DNA from: Acidobacteriota bacterium
GTDB lineage: Bacteria > Acidobacteriota > Terriglobia > Terriglobales > Acidobacteriaceae
NCBI GenBank assembly: GCA_021778315.1
Contig: JAJYCQ010000006.1
Span: forward strand, 6,462 to 70,461
DNA: 64,000 nucleotides
Direction: 5' to 3'
The position numbers and the translations under genes are program-made. Positions 26,667-35,781 of this stretch are shown one piece after another (the stretch's first letter is position 1; every line of letters starts with the position of its first letter). The notes beneath the pieces are model-generated. The model did no database searches. It was given only the letters and a program-made list of their open reading frames with translations, and had not been told where the DNA came from.

Positions 26667-27680
26667 ATGCGACTGTTTGTGACGGGGGCGACTGGGTTTG
26701 TCGGGGCGCATGTGGCGCAGATGGCGGCGGCGCAGGGGGCGGAGTTGCGGCTGCTGACTCGGGCTAGCTCGGATACGTCTCGGTTGCCGGCGGGGGCGGA
26801 TGTGGTGGTGGGGGATCTGCGCGAGCCGGAGGGGTTTGCTTCGGCGCTCAAGGGGTGCGATGCGCTGATCCATGTGGCTGCGGATTATCGGTTGTGGGTT
26901 CCGGATCCGGCGGAGATGTACAGGGCAAATGTTGAGGGGACGAGGACGTTGCTGCGGCTGGCTCGTGAGGCTGGCGTGCGGCGGGTGGTGTACACGAGCA
27001 GCGTGGCTACGATGGGGTTCAAGATGGATGGGACCATTGTGGATGAAGAGACCGAGGTGAGTGAGGCCGATATGATTGGCCACTACAAGCGGTCGAAGTG
27101 GATGGCGGAGCAGGTGGCGATGGAGGCGGCGAGGGCGGGGCAAGAGGTGATTGTGCTGAATCCGACGACGCCGATTGGGTCCGAGGATACGAAGCCGACT
27201 CCTACGGGGCGGATCGTGGTGGACTTTCTGAATGGGAACTTTCCGGCGTATGTGGAGACGGGTTTGAACCTGGTGGATGTGGAGGAGGTGGCTCGGATGC
27301 ACCTGGTGGCGCTGGAGCGGGGGAGGCCGGGGGAGAGGTACATTCTGGGCGGAGAGAACCTTACGCTGAAGCAGATTCTGGATCGGCTGGCGGCGATTAC
27401 GGGGATGAAGGCTCCGACGATGAAGGTGCCGCATGCGGTGGCGATGGCGTTTGCGTATCTGGATGAGACGGTGACGGGGAAGTGGCGGGGGAAGGAGCCT
27501 CGGGCTACGGTGGAGGCGGTGCGGATGGGGAAGAAGATGATGTTTGCGAGCTCGGCGAAGGCGGAGAGGGAGTTGGGGTTGAGGGTGATGAGCGTGGAGG
27601 GTGCGCTGCGGTCGGCGTGCGCTTGGTTTTATAAGAACGGGTACGTGGACAAGGCTCGGATGAGCTGTACGGGGTGTTAG
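26667..27680 (+). CDS. hpnA: Hopanoid-associated NAD-dependent sugar epimerase
   Basis: A 337-residue extended SDR protein with the nucleotide-binding GATGFVGAHV (residues 7-16), a DLREPEG loop, the TSSVATMG strand and the catalytic YKRSK pair (YxxxK). It matches HpnA, a dihydroflavonol-4-reductase-like protein found in hopanoid clusters whose exact substrate is unsettled. ATG 26667 lies 6 bp after the previous gene. It is the last gene of the ispH-shc-hpnH-hpnA run. Confidence 0.88.
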   Translation: MRLFVTGATGFVGAHVAQMAAAQGAELRLLTRASSDTSRLPAGADVVVGDLREPEGFASALKGCDALIHVAADYRLWVPDPAEMYRANVEGTRTLLRLAREAGVRRVVYTSSVATMGFKMDGTIVDEETEVSEADMIGHYKRSKWMAEQVAMEAARAGQEVIVLNPTTPIGSEDTKPTPTGRIVVDFLNGNFPAYVETGLNLVDVEEVARMHLVALERGRPGERYILGGENLTLKQILDRLAAITGMKAPTMKVPHAVAMAFAYLDETVTGKWRGKEPRATVEAVRMGKKMMFASSAKAERELGLRVMSVEGALRSACAWFYKNGYVDKARMSCTGC

Positions 27681-27823
27681 GGGGCGGGTGCGCGAGGAGG
27701 GGACAGAGACCTTGCGGCTCGCGCATTGGTAGGGAGGTACTCGTCACCATGGGTATGGCTTTGGGTGAGTGCCGGGGTTGGTGAGGTCAGGGAACAGTCA
27801 TCAGGAATCGCAAAAATTAGCCA

Positions 27824-27851
27824 TTGACATCTCGCGATAAATCACTACCAT
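27824..27851 (+). promoter_or_regulatory. Candidate promoter of the ArsR-type gene
   Basis: TTGACA at 27824-27829 and TACCAT at 27846-27851, spaced 16 bp, fit a sigma-70-type promoter. Transcription would start near 27858, at or just inside the gene, which hints at a leaderless mRNA starting at GTG 27858. Confidence 0.4.
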
Positions 27852-28205
27852 ATGGTTGTGGATAGCTTGGATACTACCTTTGTGGCTCTGTCTGATCCAA
27901 CCCGGCGGGCGATGATCGAACGACTCACCCGTGGGCCTGCGACAGTGCATGGATTGACGGAGCCGTTTGAACTGTCGCAGCAGATGATTTCGAAACATAT
28001 TGCAACCCTGGTGCGGGCTCGGATTGTGGTCAAGACGAAGCGTGGACGAGAGAGTGTGTGCACGCTGAGGCCAGAGGCGATTAAGACAGTCAGCGACTGG
28101 GCCATTCGCTATCGCCGATTCTGGGAAGAGAGCTTCGACAAGCTCGAGGTTGTTGTACATCAAATGAAGAAAGAGGAGGCAGGAGATGATAAAAAACGCG
28201 ATTAG
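27852..28205 (+). CDS. ArsR family transcriptional regulator
   Basis: A 117-residue winged helix-turn-helix regulator (ALSDPTRRAMIERLTRGPATV, then the recognition helix ELSQQMISKHIATL). No metal-binding Cys pairs are present, so it belongs to the non-metal branch usually encoded with an AHSA1/SRPBCC protein. It overlaps that gene by 20 bp. ATG 27852 has no ribosome site, and GTG 27858 (giving MDSLDTTFVAL) would place the start at the predicted transcription start. It probably represses its own operon. Confidence 0.9.
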   Translation: MVVDSLDTTFVALSDPTRRAMIERLTRGPATVHGLTEPFELSQQMISKHIATLVRARIVVKTKRGRESVCTLRPEAIKTVSDWAIRYRRFWEESFDKLEVVVHQMKKEEAGDDKKRD

Positions 28206-28695
28206 CGAAGTTGAGCGGATGGTGATCACCCGAGTATTTGATGCCCCACGCGAGCTGGTCTGGAGGGCGTGGACAGAGCCGAAGTACGTGATGCAGTGGT
28301 GGGGTCCGAAGGGCTTTACTGCTCCGGTGTGCAAGATGGACTTTCGCGTTGGAGGGAAATCTCTCTGCTGCATGAAGGCGCCGGATGGGCAGGAGTTCTG
28401 GAATGCGATTGAGTACCACGAGATTGTTCTGCACGAGAAGATCGTCTCGTCGATGTACTTTGCGGACTCGAAGGGGAACAAGGTTGAGGCTAAGGAATTG
28501 GGAATAGAGCATGAGGCCATCGACGGAGCGTATGACGTGACCCTCTTTGAGGATCTCGGGAACGGGCAGACGAGACTGACCCACATTGGAAATGAACCGA
28601 TGGAGAGCGCGAAAAACAGCGGTCAACTGGAGGGCTGGAACCAGATCCTCGATAAAGTTGCTGCGGTGATTGCGGGGCTGGTGCAGGCGAAGTAG
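28186..28695 (+). CDS. SRPBCC (AHSA1/CalC-like) protein
   Basis: A 169-residue START-like, ligand-binding protein. It shows the AHSA1 family pattern VFDAPRELVWRAWTEPKYV, MQWWGPKGF, FRVGGKSLCCM and a C-terminal helix GWNQILDKVAAVI. Bacterial members encoded with ArsR regulators have unknown hydrophobic ligands, and some affect detoxification. It overlaps the regulator by 20 bp (ATG 28186, AGGAGG upstream within the previous gene), so both form one unit. A hairpin follows. Confidence 0.9.
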   Translation: MIKNAISEVERMVITRVFDAPRELVWRAWTEPKYVMQWWGPKGFTAPVCKMDFRVGGKSLCCMKAPDGQEFWNAIEYHEIVLHEKIVSSMYFADSKGNKVEAKELGIEHEAIDGAYDVTLFEDLGNGQTRLTHIGNEPMESAKNSGQLEGWNQILDKVAAVIAGLVQAK

Positions 28696-28742
28696 ACGTG
28701 GGAGTTTGATGATCGCGCTGCGATAGATGCGGCTGGCGGCGG

Positions 28743-28763
28743 AGGCCCGGCTGGAGCGGGCCT
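28743..28763 (+). terminator. Hairpin after the ArsR/AHSA1 unit
   Basis: Seven-base stem aggcccg/cgggcct around a 7-base loop, followed by cttgt, 48 bp after the stop codon. No long T-run, so the assignment is moderate. Confidence 0.5.
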
Positions 28764-28868
28764 CTTGTCGCGTGGCTGATTCTTCGCCGATGCGGATAGG
28801 TGGCGCTTGCTCAACAGTTGGCTTTAGGTTAAGGCGCTGATTGAAGCTGGACTTTGGTGCGAGGGTGG

Positions 28869-30200
28869 TCAGGTGGTGTGGAAGCCGGCTAGTTGCATGG
28901 CTTTGGGGACTTCGGAGTTGCGGGCGAAGGTTTGCCAGACGAAGCCGGTGCGGAGGTTTTCGGCCATCACTACGCTGATGCCGAGGTCGATGCCTAGGAC
29001 GTCGGGGTCGTAGTAGTTGGCCTGGGGGTGGAAGGCGTCGCAGAAGCCGTAGCGGCCGTAGGCCTTGTCGCCGTAGAGGGTTTTGAGGGAGCGTTGGACG
29101 CGGAGGCAGTCGGCGGGGAGGAAGGGGAGGGAGCTGGCGGTGGCGTAGGGGACGACGGAGCCGTCGATGTCGCCGATGGCGTGACCGCTGCTGTTGGGGC
29201 CTCCCCAGGCGGTGTAGCCGTGGGCGGAGTCGGAGGCGCTGATTCCCCAGTAGTCGGGGGAGTAGGGCTTGCCGAGGGAGAGGCAGAAGGCTTTGTGGGC
29301 TCGGGTGGCGGTGATGGAGTTGGTGAAGTAGTCGGCGAAGTGGTCGCGCTTGTGGCGGAAGTCGAACCAGGCCTGGCTGTACTGGTGGGTGAAGAGCGGG
29401 TCGTTGCCGCTGATGTAGGTGAGGCCGTCGTAGTGGACGACGGGGCGGGCCCAGGAACTCCAGGTGGAGGGGTCGACGGGATGGGTAGGGGAGCCGATGG
29501 CGAGGAGGTAGATCATCATGAGCTCGCAGTAGGTCTTCCAGCGGGCGGGGAGGAAGCCGGACTCGGGATGCCAGCCCATGGAGAAGGTTTGGCCGCCGTT
29601 GAGCATCCAGGGCCAGTCGACGCGGTTGTAGATGAGGGTGGCGAGGTCGTGGATTTCGGGGTCGTTGGAGAAGTGGGCACGGGCGGTGAGGATGCCGCAG
29701 AGGAGGAGCGCGGTGTCGATGGAGGAGACTTCTACGTGTTCGGTGCGGGCTCCGGTGTTGACGTCGTTGAAGTGGTAGAAGAAGCCGTGGACGTGGGGGA
29801 GGGTGTGGGCGTGGAAGCGAAGGGTGCGGCGAACTTGTTCGAGGATCTGGGCGTGGGGTTGGTAGTGGCGGTTGTCTGCGATGCAGAGTGCGGTGAGGCC
29901 GAAGCCGGTGGCGGCGATGGAGGCCATGGGGCGGGGGTCGAGCTTGCCGTCGGTGTTGTTGGCGGCGGCGCGGTCGAGGACCTGGCCGGATTGGGCTCCG
30001 GCCTGCTCGGTGAAGTAGAGGCAGGCGCGGCGCTGCATGTCGTCGAGGAAGGATTCGTCGTCGGGGGTGAGGGAATTGGAATTTGTGGAATCCCACATCT
30101 CAGAATCGAGATGTGGGGCACCCGGTGTGGTGGCGCGGGATGACAGCGTTGGGAGGAGGGCGGCTCCGGCGAGGAGTTTGAGGCAGTCGCGTCGTTGCAT
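28869..30200 (-). CDS. Secreted glycoamylase-like (GH144-type) protein
   Basis: A 443-residue (alpha/alpha)6-barrel protein of the 'glucoamylase-like' family that includes GH144 beta-1,2-glucanases. Visible motifs: FLDDMQRRACLYFTEQ (about 50-65), ASIAATGFGLTALCIA, HGFFYHFND, EVSSIDTALLLCG, NRVDWPWML, SMGWHPESG and TAWGGP. The leader MQRRDCLKLLAGAALLP is Tat-like, or a lipoprotein if a Cys later serves. It starts 2 bp after the stop of the GH39 gene, so the pair is co-transcribed, suggesting joint breakdown of a beta-glucan or xylan (substrate inferred, not shown). Confidence 0.85.
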   Translation of the reverse strand: MQRRDCLKLLAGAALLPTLSSRATTPGAPHLDSEMWDSTNSNSLTPDDESFLDDMQRRACLYFTEQAGAQSGQVLDRAAANNTDGKLDPRPMASIAATGFGLTALCIADNRHYQPHAQILEQVRRTLRFHAHTLPHVHGFFYHFNDVNTGARTEHVEVSSIDTALLLCGILTARAHFSNDPEIHDLATLIYNRVDWPWMLNGGQTFSMGWHPESGFLPARWKTYCELMMIYLLAIGSPTHPVDPSTWSSWARPVVHYDGLTYISGNDPLFTHQYSQAWFDFRHKRDHFADYFTNSITATRAHKAFCLSLGKPYSPDYWGISASDSAHGYTAWGGPNSSGHAIGDIDGSVVPYATASSLPFLPADCLRVQRSLKTLYGDKAYGRYGFCDAFHPQANYYDPDVLGIDLGISVVMAENLRTGFVWQTFARNSEVPKAMQLAGFHTT

Positions 30201-30201
30201 T

Positions 30202-31788
30202 TTATTTTCCTATGAGGACGACGGCGAGGCCGTGTGCGGGGACGGTGAGCTGGAGCTTGCCGTCGTGGAGGTGGAGGTGTTCGGCGGGAGCCATGGCACC
30301 GGCGGCGCGGAGCTTTGCAACCTGGTCGGGCATGAGGTCGCCGGGGGGGCGGCCCATGGCGTCGAAGGCCTTGAGGACGTTGCCGTGGTCGGGGTCGATG
30401 CGGAGGACTTCGACGGGGGCGTTGGAGGGGACGTGGGTGAGGGTGAGGTCGAAGGTTTTGGGTGGGCCGGCGGGGCCTTTGGGCATGGTGTAGTCGGCGC
30501 CTTCGCCGGTGGGGGGAGCGTAGTCCCAGAGGGCGAGGACGAGTTTGCCGTCGGAGGTTTTGGTGGCTAGCGCGGAGTCGGAGGCTAGAGCGATGCGCTG
30601 ATCACCGAGTTGGTGGAGGGCGCGGAAGACGTTGAGTGCGGGCTTGGGAATGTGCTCGGCGGCGATGACGCCGAAGCCACCGTAGAAGGGAGAGCGGACT
30701 ACTCCCTGCTCCTCAAAGACGTCGGAGAAGGACCAGTAGGACATGCTCTGGGTGAGACCGTCGCAGAGGCGGATGTTGTTGGCCAGCCAGGGGCCCATGA
30801 AGGTGGAGTCGGTGACATTGGGCTCGTTGGAGTAGCTGGCGTTGTACTCGGAGAAGATGAGGGGGATGTTGGGGTAAGGGGAGGCGAGGATTTGGTCGTG
30901 CACCATCTTGACGGCGCGGTAGACCATCGTTTTGCGCGGGACGTCTTCGTTGGTGTGGAGGACGTTGTCGGCGGTGTCGTTGCCGTAGACGTGGGTGGAG
31001 ACGAAGTCGACGGGGATGTTGTTGGCGTGGACGTGCTCGAGGAAGGGCGTGACCCAGGCGGCTTGCGCGGTGGAGGGACCACCGACCTGGAGGCGCGGCG
31101 AGACGGATTTTAGATCCTGTGCGGTGTGGTCGTAGAGGGTGAAGTAGGTTTGCTGGCGAGGGTTGCCTCCCCAGAAGTCGAGGTTGGGTTCATTCCAGAC
31201 TTCGAACTTCCAGGTGGCAACTTCGTCGATGCCGTAGCGCTGGACGAGGTGGGAGGCGAGAGCCTTAATCATGCCGTCCCAGAGGGCATAGTCCTTGGGC
31301 GGAGAGACGTTGGGGTGATAGAAGAAGGTCTGGGTGAGATTGGGGTCGGAGGCCATCTTCTTTGGCATGAAGCTGAGCTCGACGTAGGGGCGGACGTGCT
31401 CGGCGAGGAGGCCGTCGTAGATTTCGTCGAGGTAGAAGAAGTTGTAGACGGAGGCGTCGTTGGCGGCCTGCGCGGCGAGGCCGGGGTTTTTGGTTTGGCG
31501 GGCGGGATCGTAGAGGCCGACTTCGTCGTTGAGAATGCCGTGGAAGCGGATGGACTTGAAGTCGGTGGCCTGCTTGACGGTGTGGAGATCGGCGCGGTAG
31601 GAGGAGCGGAGGGCGAGGATGGCGCGGCCGGAGCCGAAGGTCTGCTCCCAGAAGTGGGGGAAGGGCGTGGTGGGGGCGTGGGCGTCAATGTGGAGGGAGT
31701 CCTGCGCGGAGGCGGCGAGAGGGGAGGCGGCGGCGAGGAGGAGGACGGCGGTGGCCAAAATGAGAGAACGAAGCTTGCAGGGACGCAT
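30202..31788 (-). CDS. Secreted GH39 family glycoside hydrolase (beta-xylosidase-like)
   Basis: A 528-residue TIM-barrel hydrolase. Signal peptide residues 1-28 (SLILATAVLLLAAASPLAAS). The acid/base is E200 in FEVWNEPNLDFW and the nucleophile E314 in IFSEYNASY, both as expected for GH39; SFMPKKMA and YGND match barrel-end residues. A beta-sandwich domain follows (about 400-528). GH39 enzymes act as beta-xylosidases or alpha-iduronidases; specificity cannot be set here. The frame is open to 31920, but ATG 31788 has AAGGA upstream and starts the signal peptide. First gene of a two-gene operon with the GH144-like gene. Confidence 0.9.
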   Translation of the reverse strand: MRPCKLRSLILATAVLLLAAASPLAASAQDSLHIDAHAPTTPFPHFWEQTFGSGRAILALRSSYRADLHTVKQATDFKSIRFHGILNDEVGLYDPARQTKNPGLAAQAANDASVYNFFYLDEIYDGLLAEHVRPYVELSFMPKKMASDPNLTQTFFYHPNVSPPKDYALWDGMIKALASHLVQRYGIDEVATWKFEVWNEPNLDFWGGNPRQQTYFTLYDHTAQDLKSVSPRLQVGGPSTAQAAWVTPFLEHVHANNIPVDFVSTHVYGNDTADNVLHTNEDVPRKTMVYRAVKMVHDQILASPYPNIPLIFSEYNASYSNEPNVTDSTFMGPWLANNIRLCDGLTQSMSYWSFSDVFEEQGVVRSPFYGGFGVIAAEHIPKPALNVFRALHQLGDQRIALASDSALATKTSDGKLVLALWDYAPPTGEGADYTMPKGPAGPPKTFDLTLTHVPSNAPVEVLRIDPDHGNVLKAFDAMGRPPGDLMPDQVAKLRAAGAMAPAEHLHLHDGKLQLTVPAHGLAVVLIGK

Positions 31789-31986
31789 GGGAATCCTTAT
31801 AGCTGGAGCTGGATGCTTGGGCGGGGAGACGGGCTCAAGTTTGGGGTAGACGATGCGGAATGGAGGTGGAGAGGATTGGAAGAATGAGGTGGAGGCCCGA
31901 GTGCGCAAACGATTGTGCATGGCTAATATTCCTCGTTGGCGGTATGGCTGTCAACCCTGGGTTGGGGTGACTCGTATGATGGAGCG

Positions 31987-32670
31987 ATGCAGGTGCGTGG
32001 GAAGATTGCGATTGTGGCGGCACTGCCGCGGGAGATTGTCGGGCTCGTGCGGGGAGAGCAGGCGGACGCTGCGCTGTTGAAGGACGGAGTGTGGCTGTAT
32101 CGGGTGGATGGGGCGGTGGTGGTCGCGGCGGGGATGGGGACGGAGCGCGCGGCGGTGGCCGTGGAGGCGGCGCTGGCGGAGGGTGGTGTGGGGCGGCTGG
32201 TATCGACGGGGCTGGCGGGGGGATGCGCGCCGGGTGTGGTGGCGGGGTCGGTGATGGAGGCAGGAGTGGTGGTGGATGTCGCGTCGGGAGAGAGGCTTGC
32301 TGCAGGGGCAGAGGGAGGGGTGACGCTGGCTACGGCTGGGGCGATTGCGAGTGTGGCGGAGAAGGCTCGGCTGATGGAGAGGTTTGGGGCGGTGATGGTG
32401 GATATGGAGGCGGCGACGGTGGCGCGGATCGCGGCGGCGAAGGGGTTGGGGTTTCGGGCGATCAAGGGCGTGTCGGATGGGTGTGATTTTGAGTTGGGTG
32501 GGCTGGGTAAGTTTGAGGGAGAGCGGGGGAGCTTTCGGACGGGGGCGTTTGCTCTGCATACGGCGATGAGGCCGTGGACGTGGGGGAAGGCGGTGGAGTT
32601 GGGGCGCGGAAGTGCGAAGGCGCTGGCGGGGTTAGAGGTGGCGCTGCGGGGTGTGTTGGTGGGGAGATAG
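31987..32670 (+). CDS. Nucleoside phosphorylase family protein, likely HpnG
   Basis: A 227-residue purine-nucleoside-phosphorylase/MTA-SAH-nucleosidase fold protein: IAIVAALPREI at the start, VVVAAGMGTERAA, LVSTGLAGGCAPG, and the substrate-site MVDMEAATVARIAAAKGL followed by AIKGVSDG. In hopanoid makers, HpnG of this superfamily removes adenine from adenosylhopane. The presence of hpnH 6 kb upstream and the lack of another hpnG makes this the best candidate (inference), although it could be an ordinary 5'-methylthioadenosine nucleosidase. ATG 31987 has GGAG upstream; the frame is open to 31936. It stands alone, divergent from the GH39 gene. Confidence 0.8.
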   Translation: MQVRGKIAIVAALPREIVGLVRGEQADAALLKDGVWLYRVDGAVVVAAGMGTERAAVAVEAALAEGGVGRLVSTGLAGGCAPGVVAGSVMEAGVVVDVASGERLAAGAEGGVTLATAGAIASVAEKARLMERFGAVMVDMEAATVARIAAAKGLGFRAIKGVSDGCDFELGGLGKFEGERGSFRTGAFALHTAMRPWTWGKAVELGRGSAKALAGLEVALRGVLVGR

Positions 32671-32714
32671 GGATTCCCTCAGCGGCTAGGCCGCGTTGCC
32701 TGAGAGGGTGTGAG

Positions 32715-32734
32715 GGCACGACTGGAGCCGTGCC
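32715..32734 (+). terminator. Hairpin between HpnG-like and GMC genes
   Basis: Inverted repeat ggcacg/cgtgcc around 8 bases, placed between convergent genes. It could terminate either transcript, but lacks a T-run. Confidence 0.4.
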
Positions 32735-32750
32735 CCTTCGAGGCTGAGTG

Positions 32751-34448
32751 CTAAGTCAGGACCTCGGTGAGGAGGTGGTCGGCGACGCGGATGGCGTTGG
32801 CGATGATGGTGAGGGAGGGGTTGACGGCGCTGGCGGAGGGGAAGAAGCTGGCGTCGACTACGTAGAGATTGTCGAGTTGGTGGGCTTTGCAGTTTGCGTC
32901 GAGGACGGAGGTGGCGGGGTCGTGGCCGAAGCGGAGGGTTCCGTTCTGGTGGCCTACGCCTTCGAGGGGGATGCGCTTTTTGAAGTAGGCGTGGAAGGGG
33001 ATGGAGGTGTCGGCGTGGCCGGCTCGCTTGAGGACGTCGACCCAGCGGTCTTTGAGGCGTTCAAAACTTTTGGTGTTGTTGGGGGTGTAGGAGAGCTTGA
33101 TGTGGCCGGGCTCGGCGGTGGTGACGGCGGCGGATTGGTTGGAGGGGCTGGCAGTGGAGTCCGGGTGCGGGCCTGCGGGGCCAGGCTGTGTCGCGGTCAT
33201 CTGGCTGGGCGTGGTGTTGCGGAGGGTGACGCGGTTGTTGGGGTCGGGGAGGTCCTCGGTGGTGAGCCACCAGGGGACGGCGTGGCGCTTCATGCTCTCG
33301 AGGATGAAGCCGGGGGTGAGGGGAGGGGCGTCGCCCTTCATCATCTCGTGGTGAAAGCTGCCGACGGGCTGGACCTGACCGAGGGGCCAGGGGTAGGAGG
33401 GGTCGGTGTCGCGGAGGTAGAAGTCGTTGGTGCCCCAGGTCTTGGTGTAGGTGTCGTGATTGTCGAGGGTGGAAAGGGCGAGTAGAGCGTCGGCCTGGTG
33501 GTACATGAAGTTGCGGCCAACCTGGTCGGAAGCGTTGGCGAGGCCTGTGGGGTGCCTGTCGTTGGCGGACTGGAGGAGGACGACTGCGGAGTTGATGGCT
33601 CCGGCGCAGAGGGCGACGATGGCGGCTTCGTAGGTGGCGGGGGTGGAGCTGTCGGCGTGCTGGACTTCTACGGCGGTGATGGCGGTTCCGGCGGCGTTGG
33701 TGAGGAGACGGAGGACGCGCGAGTTGGTGAGGAGGGTGACGTTGGGGAGATCCATGATCTCGCGAATGCAGTTGATGTCGGCGTCGGATTTAGCGTGGAC
33801 GAGGCAGGGGTAGCCGTCGCAGGTGTCGCAACGGATGCACTTGCTGGCGACGGGGTCGAGGGCGTTGCGCTTGAGGCCGAGGGGGATGGGAAAGGTGTGG
33901 ATGCCGAGGTTGCGGACGTCGGCTTCGATGGCGGCCATGCGGGGTTCGCTGGAGAGCGCGGGGTAGGGGTAGGGCTTGGAGTGGAAGGGCTCGGTGGGGT
34001 CGAAGGAGCTTGTAAAGCCTCCGGGGACGGTGGGAGCGGTGCCGAGGTCGCCGTGGACGTGGAAGAGCTCTTCGGCGCGGGTGTAGTAGGGCTCCATGTC
34101 GGCATAGGTGATGGGCCACGCAGGAGAGATTCCTCCTTGATGCTGGATGACGCCGAAGTCTTCGGCACGCATGCGGAAGAGGGCGGCGCCGTAAACTTTG
34201 GTCTGGCCTCCGACGTAGTAGGCCTGCTGCGGATGGAGGGGATGGTCGTCCTTGTCGTGCCAGGTTTCGGTGGTGTGATAACGGTTGTCGAGAAAGACGG
34301 CGGAGGTGCTCCAGTTGAGTTTCTCCTGGGGGAGGAAGGGGCCGCGCTCTAGGATGAGGATGCGCTTGCCCGCGCGGGCGAGATGGAGGGCGAGGGTTCC
34401 GCCGCCTGCTCCGGTGCCGATGATGATTGCGTCGTAGGGATTGGCCAT
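32751..34448 (-). CDS. GMC family oxidoreductase
   Basis: A 565-residue FAD-dependent alcohol/sugar oxidoreductase. The FAD-binding motif IIIGTGAGGG is at residues 7-16, followed by LILERGPFLPQ; GQTKVYGAALFRMR matches the family's flavin-covering loop, and the catalytic His is in GVGHQNGTLRFG with the paired Asn/His region in ASAVNPSLTIIANAI. A Cys-rich stretch, CIRCDTCDGYPC (about 190-201), resembles membrane-linked gluconate or glucose dehydrogenase-type members. No Tat leader or cytochrome gene is adjacent, so the electron acceptor is unknown. ATG 34448 (MANPYDA) is chosen over an upstream TTG. Confidence 0.9.
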   Translation of the reverse strand: MANPYDAIIIGTGAGGGTLALHLARAGKRILILERGPFLPQEKLNWSTSAVFLDNRYHTTETWHDKDDHPLHPQQAYYVGGQTKVYGAALFRMRAEDFGVIQHQGGISPAWPITYADMEPYYTRAEELFHVHGDLGTAPTVPGGFTSSFDPTEPFHSKPYPYPALSSEPRMAAIEADVRNLGIHTFPIPLGLKRNALDPVASKCIRCDTCDGYPCLVHAKSDADINCIREIMDLPNVTLLTNSRVLRLLTNAAGTAITAVEVQHADSSTPATYEAAIVALCAGAINSAVVLLQSANDRHPTGLANASDQVGRNFMYHQADALLALSTLDNHDTYTKTWGTNDFYLRDTDPSYPWPLGQVQPVGSFHHEMMKGDAPPLTPGFILESMKRHAVPWWLTTEDLPDPNNRVTLRNTTPSQMTATQPGPAGPHPDSTASPSNQSAAVTTAEPGHIKLSYTPNNTKSFERLKDRWVDVLKRAGHADTSIPFHAYFKKRIPLEGVGHQNGTLRFGHDPATSVLDANCKAHQLDNLYVVDASFFPSASAVNPSLTIIANAIRVADHLLTEVLT

Positions 34449-34569
34449 GGTGTCTAGGATGCACGCTGTTTGGTACAAGCTGCTAGCTTTTAGCTCCTAA
34501 CTTCTAGCAAGAGGCTGATGGGGTGGACGTCCGTTATGCTTAGGGGTGTTGCATGAGAGGGTGTTGGGA

Positions 34570-35640
34570 ATGATGAAGGCTGCTGTTTATCGTGCGGTGG
34601 ATGAGGTTCGGACGGAAGAGATTGCTGTGCCGGCGATTGGGGTGGGTGAGGTGCTGGTGCGGATCGATACGTGTGGGATTTGCGGGACGGATCTGAAGAA
34701 GATTCATACGGGATCGCATGCGGCTCCGCGGGTGTTTGGGCACGAGATGGCCGGAACAATTGCGGCAGTGGGCGATGGCGTTCGCGGGTTTGCGGTGGGC
34801 GACCGGGTGATGGCGTTTCATCATATTCCTTGCGGGCATTGCTTCTATTGCAGGAAGAAGACGTTTGCGCAGTGTGAGACGTATAAGAAGGTGGGGACAA
34901 CGGCGGGGTTGGGTGAGGCTGCAGGTGGTGGGTTTGCGCAGTACATTCGGGTGATGGCTTGGATCGTGGGGGACGGTGTTACTCCGGCGGGATTGATTCA
35001 TTTGCCGGACGATATTCCGTTCGAGCAGGCTGCGTTTATCGAGCCGGTGAATACCTGCTTCAAGGCGATTCGGCTGCTGGGGTTGGAGGCGGATGATACG
35101 GTGCTGGTGATTGGGCAGGGGAGCATTGGGATACTGCTGGCGGCGTTGGCGCGGCAGACGGGGGCGACGGTGCTGACAAGCGATATGTATGCGGAGCGGC
35201 ATGCGATTGCAGCGCAGTATGGGTTGGATCGGCCGCTGGATGCGAGGGGTGATGTGGTGGCGGCTTGCAAGGCGGCGACCGAGGGGCGAGGGGCGGATGT
35301 GGCGTTGGTTGCAGTGGGTGCGGATGCTTTGATTGCTACTGCGATGGCGGCGATTCGTCCGGGGGGACGCGTGATGTTGTTTGCGAGTACGCAGCATGGG
35401 ACGGCTCCGTTTGATCCGGCGGCCGTGTGCATGGAGGAGAAGACGCTGATGGGGTCGTACTCGGCGAGCGTGGCGATTCAGCAGGAGGGGATCGACCTGG
35501 TGTTCGAGGGGTACAGGTCGGGGAAGCTGGATCTGACGAAGCTGATCTCGCATCGGTTTGGGTTGGATGAGGCGGCGAAGGCGATTGACCTGGCGTCGCA
35601 TCCGGTGGCGGATTCGATGAAGATTGTGTTGAAGCCGTAG
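34570..35640 (+). CDS. Zinc-dependent alcohol/polyol dehydrogenase (MDR family)
   Basis: A 356-residue medium-chain dehydrogenase of the sorbitol/threonine dehydrogenase group. Catalytic zinc ligands are in TCGICGTDL (Cys), FGHEMAG (His, Glu) and FIEPVN (Glu); the structural zinc has Cys in CGHCFYCRKKTFAQC. The nucleotide-binding loop is VIGQGSIGIL. It probably oxidises a sugar alcohol or related compound with NAD(P), in the cytoplasm. ATG 34570 is preceded by GAGAGGG, and an ATG follows directly at 34573. Divergent from the GMC oxidoreductase with about 120 bp between; substrate specificity is not resolved. Confidence 0.9.
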   Translation: MMKAAVYRAVDEVRTEEIAVPAIGVGEVLVRIDTCGICGTDLKKIHTGSHAAPRVFGHEMAGTIAAVGDGVRGFAVGDRVMAFHHIPCGHCFYCRKKTFAQCETYKKVGTTAGLGEAAGGGFAQYIRVMAWIVGDGVTPAGLIHLPDDIPFEQAAFIEPVNTCFKAIRLLGLEADDTVLVIGQGSIGILLAALARQTGATVLTSDMYAERHAIAAQYGLDRPLDARGDVVAACKAATEGRGADVALVAVGADALIATAMAAIRPGGRVMLFASTQHGTAPFDPAAVCMEEKTLMGSYSASVAIQQEGIDLVFEGYRSGKLDLTKLISHRFGLDEAAKAIDLASHPVADSMKIVLKP

Positions 35641-35781
35641 GGGTGGGGATGGGCTGCGTGTTGATGATGACGATGCTGTTACATTAAGGTCAATCGGTTC
35701 CCCTTTGATTGCTGCAGCGCTGTGTTCTTGTCCCTGAGTGGGAGGAGTGCGGCGTATCTCTTTGTTGGTTCAGGAGTGTCG

